A stretch of 7,963 nt of DNA from assembly GCA_001303225.1 (NCBI GenBank), contig LJNI01000106.1:1-7963 (forward strand), written 5' to 3'. Shown here piece by piece: positions 1 through 5,205 of this stretch (its first letter is position 1; each line of letters begins with the position of its first letter). The translations under genes were made by a program, and so were the position numbers. The DNA comes from a candidate division TA06 bacterium DG_78 (lineage in GTDB: Bacteria; Hydrothermota; Tepidihabitantia; SM23-42). The notes below the pieces were generated by a model. It saw nothing but the letters and a program-made list of their open reading frames with translations, was not told where the DNA came from and searched no databases.

Positions 1-287
1 AATACACGAGACAAGCCGACATTCTCGTCGTTGCAGCAGGAAGACCACACACGGTTAATGGTGACATGGTAAAACAAGGTACAGTTGTCATTGATGTTGG
101 TGTCAATCGCATCGAAGATAAAACGAAAAAATCAGGGTTTAGACTCATTGGCGATGTGGAATTCGATGATGTGAGTCAAAAGGCGAGTGCGATTTCGCCA
201 GTACCAGGCGGTGTTGGACCAATGACAATCACCATGCTCCTCTATAATACCATCCGATCTGCAAAAAACCATGCCGGGATTACATAG
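1..287 (+). CDS. folD: FolD C-terminal part (5' end outside window)
   Basis: This is the last ~94 residues of bifunctional methylenetetrahydrofolate dehydrogenase / methenyltetrahydrofolate cyclohydrolase, a cytosolic one-carbon enzyme that interconverts 5,10-methylene-, 5,10-methenyl- and 10-formyl-THF with NAD(P). The reading frame is open from base 3. It shows the family's nucleotide-binding-domain signatures in order: [11 protein letters not shown], then [17 protein letters not shown], then GDVEF, and the hallmark [11 protein letters not shown] followed by LLYNT near the C-terminus. The family is usually about 280-300 residues, so roughly two thirds of the gene lies to the left. It ends in TAG at 285-287, and mtnA begins one base later, so the two genes are probably cotranscribed and translationally coupled. 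The internal ATG at 66 is not the real start. Confidence 0.96.
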   Translation, partial: YTRQADILVVAAGRPHTVNGDMVKQGTVVIDVGVNRIEDKTKKSGFRLIGDVEFDDVSQKASAISPVPGGVGPMTITMLLYNTIRSAKNHAGIT

Positions 288-288
288 A

Positions 289-1305
289 ATGAAGATGCAA
301 TTTAAGACAATTGAATATAATAAACAAAACAATGAAATAATCATCCTCGACCAGACAAAATTACCTGAAGAAGAAAAATACATGAAATTAAAGACAGTCG
401 AGGATATGTATAATGCAATAAAGAATATGCATTTACGTGGTGCTCCGCTGATTGGTGTGGCAGCTGCATATGGCGTAGTTCTAGCAGCATGTTCAGACAG
501 TTCTGCAGATGTAATAAAGGCGGCTGATTATATCAAATCTGCAAGACCTACAGCAGTTAATCTTGGCTGGGCAATACAGAGAATGAAAGACAAAATTGGT
601 GATGAAAAGAATTTGTTTGAAATACTGTTAAAAGAAGCCAGGAGTATTGAAAACGAAGATAAGGAATCGTGTCGAAAAATTGGAGAATTCGGCACTGATC
701 TGATAAAGGACAACTCAAAAATTATGGTGCACTGCAATGCAGGTGCACTTGCAACAAGTGGAATTGGAACAGCATTGGGCGTCTTGTACACAGCAAAGAG
801 CAGAGGCAAAAAATTTGAGGTTTATTCATGTGAAACAAGACCTCTGTTGCAAGGTGCACGACTCACATCATGGGAATTGACTGCCAATGATATCGAGACG
901 TACACAATATGTGATAATATGGCTGCTACGTATATGCCAGACATGAATCTTGTCCTCGTAGGTGCTGACCGAATTGCCAGTAATGGTGATACTGCTAATA
1001 AGATTGGCACAAAAGGACTCGCAATCATTGCCCAGCATTACAATGTGCCTTTTTATGTTGCTGCACCAATCTCGACTTTTGACCTTAACATAAAATCTGG
1101 TAATGATATACCTATTGAAATTCGCTGTGAAGATGAAATAAGAAAATTTAACACAAAGGGTATTGTTGCAGAAAAGGCAAAAATATGTAATCCAGCATTC
1201 GATGTCACACCAGCATCTCTTATCACGAACATTATCACGGAAAAAGGAATTATTAAACCTCCTTTTGAACATAAGATTGAAAAAGCAACTAAGAATGTCC
1301 AATAA
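289..1305 (+). CDS. mtnA: Methylthioribose-1-phosphate isomerase MtnA
   Basis: This enzyme isomerises 5-methylthioribose-1-phosphate to methylthioribulose-1-phosphate in the cytosol, in methionine salvage or the related 5'-deoxynucleoside shunts. An in-frame ATG at 271 exists, but the ATG at 289 (338 aa) sits one base after the folD stop and gives the usual family N-terminus (MKMQFKTIEYN). ATG 295 is also possible. Counting from 289, the family landmarks are all present: RGAP at 50-53; HCNAGALATSGIGTALG, whose Cys149 matches the catalytic cysteine; CETRPLLQGARLT; and VGADRIASNGDTANKIGT, whose Asp227 (the GADR Asp) matches the catalytic aspartate. AAPISTFD and NPAFDVTP close the fold. These also separate it from eIF2B-like regulatory homologues. 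No mtnK, mtnP, mtnB or mtnC is visible nearby, so the pathway it serves here is open. Confidence 0.95.
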   Translation: MKMQFKTIEYNKQNNEIIILDQTKLPEEEKYMKLKTVEDMYNAIKNMHLRGAPLIGVAAAYGVVLAACSDSSADVIKAADYIKSARPTAVNLGWAIQRMKDKIGDEKNLFEILLKEARSIENEDKESCRKIGEFGTDLIKDNSKIMVHCNAGALATSGIGTALGVLYTAKSRGKKFEVYSCETRPLLQGARLTSWELTANDIETYTICDNMAATYMPDMNLVLVGADRIASNGDTANKIGTKGLAIIAQHYNVPFYVAAPISTFDLNIKSGNDIPIEIRCEDEIRKFNTKGIVAEKAKICNPAFDVTPASLITNIITEKGIIKPPFEHKIEKATKNVQ

Positions 1306-1360
1306 CAAAACTCACATGATAAATCAATGTCCAAAGCAAAACTGGCATTGTTAATTTGAA

Positions 1361-2617
1361 ATGTTGTTACTACTTTTTATACTAACGTACGATTCTCTTC
1401 CTCCTCTTCCTGATCTCTCAAAAATTGATTTTCCTGAACCTCCACTATGGGTTGCTTCACAAAACCAATACCTTACACTTCACGGTTATGGAGGAGATTT
1501 TTACGGAGGTTATTTTAATCTAAGCATCCAGCGTTTCAACGCGAATGTACTGTATGAAAAAAAGCACGATTGGGATACACGTACGTATGGCGAAATAACG
1601 GCCAATTATTCAATCCCTCTAAATCGTTTCTGGATACAGCCGTCGATATATGGATTTTTCTTAGATAGAAATTTTACATACAGATTACTCAATCCGTCAC
1701 TCGATTTCTCCTCAACTTTTCCCTGGGCAGTTGTTTTTGGAAAATTTAGCTATGACCAATGGTACTACAGTAACGACTACCACAGTGAACATGAAGCACA
1801 ACTCTCGATTATCTTCGACCAGACAGCCTATCTTCCCCATATCGAAATATCTGAAGTATTTACAGGTGGTCGTATTAAACCTGCAATCACCGGAAAACTC
1901 CACGTCCGTAATTTCCATATCGCAGCTGGAACACCAATTGCGGACGGTTTTGTCTCTCCTCACCTAGACATTCAGTACCTCGATCCGAAAATTAAAGTGG
2001 AGACAAGATTTAAATCAGGATTAATATATAAAAGACTACGAAATTTTTTTGACCCCACAAATCCACAACACTACAGAATACCAGTTCCTGACGAGAGTCT
2101 TAAACTCGGTATAGATTTAAATATATCTTTCGATTTCTATAACCACATCTTTGGGATTTATAGCACCTTTCGAAATTGGTCTGTCCGACTAATTCCTGCA
2201 GAGAATTTTGAATTCGTGCGATTGAATGATGTGCAAGAGGCAAACATATCAGCAATGGTCAAAAATAATATCCATTATAGGCTATTACATATTGCCAATG
2301 CTCTTCACGCACACTATAATTGGTCAGATACGACGATCCCATTCTTACCAGAACATGCATTCGTCGACACTATGAGTGTGAGATTCGCATTTATAGATCT
2401 CTCTTCAGACCTGTATTATCAATCTGGCAGAGAAGGGATTAGTCAAAACCTTCCTGAGATATTAATAATTAACTCTGATGTTGGATTAAGAATTAAATTT
2501 ATTAAATTATTTATGAAAATTTACAATATAACGAATGAAAAGAATGAACTGTATGATGGATATTTTATCGCAGACCGTCAATACGCCGCCGGGATAGAGA
2601 TTCATCAGACCTTCTGA
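1361..2617 (+). CDS. Putative outer-membrane beta-barrel protein, function unknown
   Basis: I do not recognise the family. The 418-residue protein starts with a short hydrophobic stretch (MLLLLFILTYDSL), a possible but weak signal peptide, then a Pro-rich segment (PPLPDLSKIDFPEPPLW). From about residue 36 onward it is a long series of alternating polar/apolar strands rich in Tyr, Phe and Trp with Asn/Asp turns. It ends in an aromatic residue (IEIHQTF), as many outer-membrane barrels do. The last ~50 residues (IKLFMKIYNITN, then DGYFIADRQYAAGIEI) resemble the closing strands of TonB-dependent-receptor-like barrels, but no plug domain or TonB box is seen. The frame is closed by TAA at 1352-1354, so ATG 1361 is the first ATG; its ribosome site is weak. 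It follows mtnA after 55 bp and may be read through from it. The barrel call is inferred from composition and pattern. Confidence 0.7.
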   Translation: MLLLLFILTYDSLPPLPDLSKIDFPEPPLWVASQNQYLTLHGYGGDFYGGYFNLSIQRFNANVLYEKKHDWDTRTYGEITANYSIPLNRFWIQPSIYGFFLDRNFTYRLLNPSLDFSSTFPWAVVFGKFSYDQWYYSNDYHSEHEAQLSIIFDQTAYLPHIEISEVFTGGRIKPAITGKLHVRNFHIAAGTPIADGFVSPHLDIQYLDPKIKVETRFKSGLIYKRLRNFFDPTNPQHYRIPVPDESLKLGIDLNISFDFYNHIFGIYSTFRNWSVRLIPAENFEFVRLNDVQEANISAMVKNNIHYRLLHIANALHAHYNWSDTTIPFLPEHAFVDTMSVRFAFIDLSSDLYYQSGREGISQNLPEILIINSDVGLRIKFIKLFMKIYNITNEKNELYDGYFIADRQYAAGIEIHQTF

Positions 2618-2622
2618 TGAAT
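2600..2622 (+). repeat. 9-bp perfect hairpin across the stop codon of the barrel gene
   Basis: ATTCATCAG (2600-2608) pairs perfectly with CTGATGAAT (2614-2622) around a 5-nt ACCTT loop, and the TGA stop (2615-2617) lies inside the right arm. There is no T-run on either strand, so it is not a classical intrinsic terminator. It could be a 3'-end stabilising hairpin or a factor-assisted end for the plus-strand transcript. Confidence 0.45.
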
Positions 2623-2699
2623 TACAAAAGATCAGGAATGTAGATGAACAAATAGAGTCACTCCTCAAGAAAACTTTACATATCTCATAAGTACACACC

Positions 2700-2741
2700 C
2701 TCATTACGTCAATACGAGAATTGTCGAAGTGTCGTAGTGAG
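2700..2741 (-). other. Weak hairpin in the convergent gap after the IMPase gene
   Basis: CTCATTACG (2700-2708) can pair with CGTAGTGAG (2733-2741) as a 9-bp stem with one T-G wobble and a 24-nt loop. It lies 2 bp past the stop of the minus-strand operon. With a long loop and no T-run it is at best a poor terminator. The rest of the 126-bp convergent gap (2618-2743) shows nothing I can name. Confidence 0.25.
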
Positions 2742-2743
2742 AA

Positions 2744-3541
2744 TTATAACGATCCGAGTTTAAGTATTTGCATCATCTGGTGATGTATCAAACCGTTAGT
2801 TCCGAGTACCTCATCACCGTAAATATTGAATTTTTTTCCTTTAAAATCAGTAATCTTACCACCAGCTTCTTTCAGGATTAAGGAACCAGCAGCTTGGTCC
2901 CAAGGAGAAAGTTTTAACTCCCAGTAGCCATCGAATCGTCCACATGCGGTATAGCATAAATCCAGGGCAGCAGACCCGAGTCGGCGAACAGCCTGGGCAC
3001 GTACTGCAAAATTATTAAAATGGTTGAGATTATTATCCTTACTCTGGCGTATATCATAAGGGAAACCTGTGATGAGTAAACTCTGGCTAAGCTTTCTGAT
3101 TTTTGAAACTCTTATTCTTTTCTTATTCAAAAATGCACCACATTTTTCAATTGCTGAAAACATCTCCCTACGCGTAGGGTCATACACAACACCAAGTACA
3201 ATATCTCCATTTACCTCTAATGCAATAGAGATTGCCCATATTGGAAGATTATGGGCAAAATTTGTCGTGCCATCGAGAGGGTCAATAATCCACTTTTTTG
3301 ACGAACCCGTGTTATGACTTACGTTTTCCTCACTCAAGATGCCAAATGTAGGGAATCTTTTTTTCAGAGACTGTATGATCAGGGTTTGTGACTTACGATC
3401 GAATTGCGTAACTAAATCAATCTCGCCCTTATACGAAATAATTTTTCTTTTTGCCGCCTTTTTATTGTAAATATAATCACCTACATCACGACACAAATCG
3501 ACGACATATTTTAATACTTTATGCAAACCTGGAAGACTCAT
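2744..3541 (-). CDS. suhB: Inositol monophosphatase family protein (SuhB-like)
   Basis: This is a Mg2+-dependent sugar/inositol-phosphate phosphatase of the IMPase/FIG superfamily, 265 aa, close to the family norm. The metal-site motifs are intact: SEE at 70-72, IIDPLDGTTNFAHNLP at 85-100 with Asp87 and Asp90, and SPWDQAAGSLILKEAGG at 212-228 with Asp215. GTNG (247-250) falls near the usual C-terminal conserved block. Substrate cannot be read from sequence; inositol-1-phosphate, fructose-1,6-bisphosphate or another sugar phosphate are all possible in this family. ATG 3541 is preceded by GAGGA with a 6-nt spacer (3548-3552), supporting this start. It is the third gene of the minus-strand operon, 37 bp after the PATAN-TPR gene. 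No other inositol or sugar-phosphate gene is adjacent, so its link to the two upstream regulatory genes may be only transcriptional. Confidence 0.92.
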   Translation of the reverse strand: MSLPGLHKVLKYVVDLCRDVGDYIYNKKAAKRKIISYKGEIDLVTQFDRKSQTLIIQSLKKRFPTFGILSEENVSHNTGSSKKWIIDPLDGTTNFAHNLPIWAISIALEVNGDIVLGVVYDPTRREMFSAIEKCGAFLNKKRIRVSKIRKLSQSLLITGFPYDIRQSKDNNLNHFNNFAVRAQAVRRLGSAALDLCYTACGRFDGYWELKLSPWDQAAGSLILKEAGGKITDFKGKKFNIYGDEVLGTNGLIHHQMMQILKLGSL

Positions 3542-3547
3542 ACTCTA

Positions 3548-3552
3548 TCCTC
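3548..3552 (-). promoter_or_regulatory. Ribosome binding site of the IMPase gene
   Basis: GAGGA on the minus strand, 6 nt from the ATG at 3541, inside the 37-bp gap after the PATAN-TPR gene. It fixes the start codon. Confidence 0.7.
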
Positions 3553-3578
3553 AGGAAAATGTCTGCTAGAATTTACAA

Positions 3579-5162
3579 TTATTTCTCACGTGACCGCTGT
3601 AATAATTCAATATTTTGTGTAATTATTTCTTCTGAAGGATTGAGAACACGTGCTTCCTCCCAAAACTGTAGAGCCTTTTCTGGACTGCCCTGACGTAAAT
3701 AAATATTCCCGAGTTTAAATAAAATCCGCCAATCCCATTTATCTTCTGGGATTTTCTCATATAAGTCTTTAGCTGCCCCTAGTATTTGGGTTTCGTAGTA
3801 GAAATCTGCAAGATTTCTGCATACAGTAAAATTTTGTGGATCGAGCTCAAGTGCTTCCCGATACAATTTCTCTGATTCTTCATTTCTTCCAATACTCTCA
3901 TAGAGCACGGCCAGATTGTTCTTGAAAGCATCAAATTCGGGGTATTTGCCAAGCGCTTCCTCGAGGATACTTAACGCCTCTTCAGTATTGCCTCTCTTGG
4001 CGTGAATAATAGATAAGTAGATATATGGAGTAATAAAATCAGGAGAAGAATCATGAACTTGTTTAAAAACATCATATGCTTCATCCAAATCGCTCTGTCT
4101 ATAGAAAGCTATACCAATATTACATTGTACCTTTGGATCATCAGGAACGATCTTTCGTGCTTCTTGCAAATAGGATACAGCTTCACTATACAATTTCATC
4201 CTATTACATATATATCCTAAATTTAGTAATATTGAGGGCCGTCGATCCTTCTCTACTGCTTTCAGAAAGTTCATTCTTGCATTCTTATAATTTCTACGTC
4301 TTAATTCTATTAATCCTAAATACATGAGAGCTTCAGCATCATTAGCATCAATTTCAAGAACTCTTTTAAACTCACGCTCGGCATCATTATACACTTCTGA
4401 CTTATAGAAACCAAAACCAACATTTTTAATTTCAGAAATGCTTATTGGTTCTTTTTTTTCTGGTTCTTTCGGTTGTTCTAACAAACCCGCTGATATCAAT
4501 CCATAAATTGCTCGACAGGTTTCAAAAAATTCAAATTCAGAGAGTCTCAGTACTTCATCGATGCTACGCTTACCATCGATAAGCTCCCGCACCCGCTGTT
4601 CCTGTACTGTAAGAGGCACTTTGTGGACATTTTCCTTTGGAATGAGTAACGTTTCGAACGGTGGCATTTTATTTTCAATCCTCCGCCATTCATCAATTCT
4701 CCTCGCCGCTTCGAGCAGAACTTCTGGCGGTGATAACTCCACAGTGTATTCTTCGAGCGAAGGCAGTAAATCAGCTTCGAAGTTAAAAAAACCGCTCTCC
4801 CATTTCAATAGGGTAAAAATAGTCTGTTGTATCTGCTCTTTCAATTCCTGTTCTAACGTTTTCCTCTTGATCGCACCTATCTCAATCAGAATCTCACCAA
4901 TCCTCTTTTTCTTCTGGGTTTTCTGGATGTTCAGTGCTTTTGATAATGCCTCTCTATCAATTTCATTTTTCGACACAAGAACATCACCTAATCGCTGCTT
5001 GCGGTTTATAATCGTAGCATAAATTATTTTTCCATCCTTTATGAATATATTACCAAAATTTTTGCCATCGGTGACGGACAAACAGCCCGATTTAAGAGAT
5101 AGTGTAAGAAGTTGAATAACATTGGGTAACGCAGCCTCGGCAAGAGAACCTTTTATTGCCAC
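3579..5162 (-). CDS. PATAN/DUF4388 protein with MshEN-like repeats, winged helix and TPRs
   Basis: This is a 527-aa cytosolic adaptor-type protein. Residues 1-50 form the start of a PATAN (DUF4388) domain (KGSLAEAALPNVIQLL, then GCLSV and FIKDGKIIYA), which resumes at 111-130 (TLLKWESGFFNFE). Between these sit two tandem 24-residue repeats, R57-Q80 and R87-Q110. Both keep the MshEN pattern RLG/RIG, hydrophobic pairs, L-x3-L and final Gln known for c-di-GMP binding in MshE-type ATPases. A winged-helix-like segment follows (about 184-229), then a charged Pro/Glu linker (230-240) and about eight TPRs (about 245-510, e.g. AEREFKRVLEIDANDAEALM and SEKLYREALELDPQN). The start is GTG at 5162, with GAGGTGA just upstream. 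It lies 43 bp after the tandem AAA+ gene. PATAN proteins act as partners in pilus and motility control in some bacteria; a signalling adaptor role here is inferred. Confidence 0.85.
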   Translation of the reverse strand: MAIKGSLAEAALPNVIQLLTLSLKSGCLSVTDGKNFGNIFIKDGKIIYATIINRKQRLGDVLVSKNEIDREALSKALNIQKTQKKKRIGEILIEIGAIKRKTLEQELKEQIQQTIFTLLKWESGFFNFEADLLPSLEEYTVELSPPEVLLEAARRIDEWRRIENKMPPFETLLIPKENVHKVPLTVQEQRVRELIDGKRSIDEVLRLSEFEFFETCRAIYGLISAGLLEQPKEPEKKEPISISEIKNVGFGFYKSEVYNDAEREFKRVLEIDANDAEALMYLGLIELRRRNYKNARMNFLKAVEKDRRPSILLNLGYICNRMKLYSEAVSYLQEARKIVPDDPKVQCNIGIAFYRQSDLDEAYDVFKQVHDSSPDFITPYIYLSIIHAKRGNTEEALSILEEALGKYPEFDAFKNNLAVLYESIGRNEESEKLYREALELDPQNFTVCRNLADFYYETQILGAAKDLYEKIPEDKWDWRILFKLGNIYLRQGSPEKALQFWEEARVLNPSEEIITQNIELLQRSREK

Positions 5163-5166
5163 TTCT

Positions 5167-5173
5167 TCACCTC
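5167..5173 (-). promoter_or_regulatory. Ribosome binding site deciding a GTG start
   Basis: GAGGTGA on the minus strand lies directly ahead of GTG 5162 (7 nt from the GAGG core). No competing ATG gives the PATAN N-terminus, so translation starts at GTG. Confidence 0.75.
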
Positions 5174-5205
5174 ATCACACACATCAAGTAATCTCATCAT
5201 GGTTC

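Noticed and set aside
271..288. ATG 271 as the mtnA start, overlapping folD
   Set aside because: It adds six residues (MPGLHR) absent from the usual family N-terminus; ATG 289 directly after the folD stop fits better.
1316..1354. 12-codon plus-strand frame between mtnA and the barrel gene
   Set aside because: No ribosome site and no leader-like composition; likely chance.
3166..3179. 14-bp perfect palindrome CCCTACGCGTAGGG
   Set aside because: It lies inside the IMPase codons for DPTRRE; a palindrome of this length is not surprising once in 8 kb, and no second copy was seen.
4561..5022. 153-codon plus-strand open frame
   Set aside because: It is the reverse of the PATAN-TPR coding sequence, is Ser/Cys-rich with no domain signal, and has no ribosome site.
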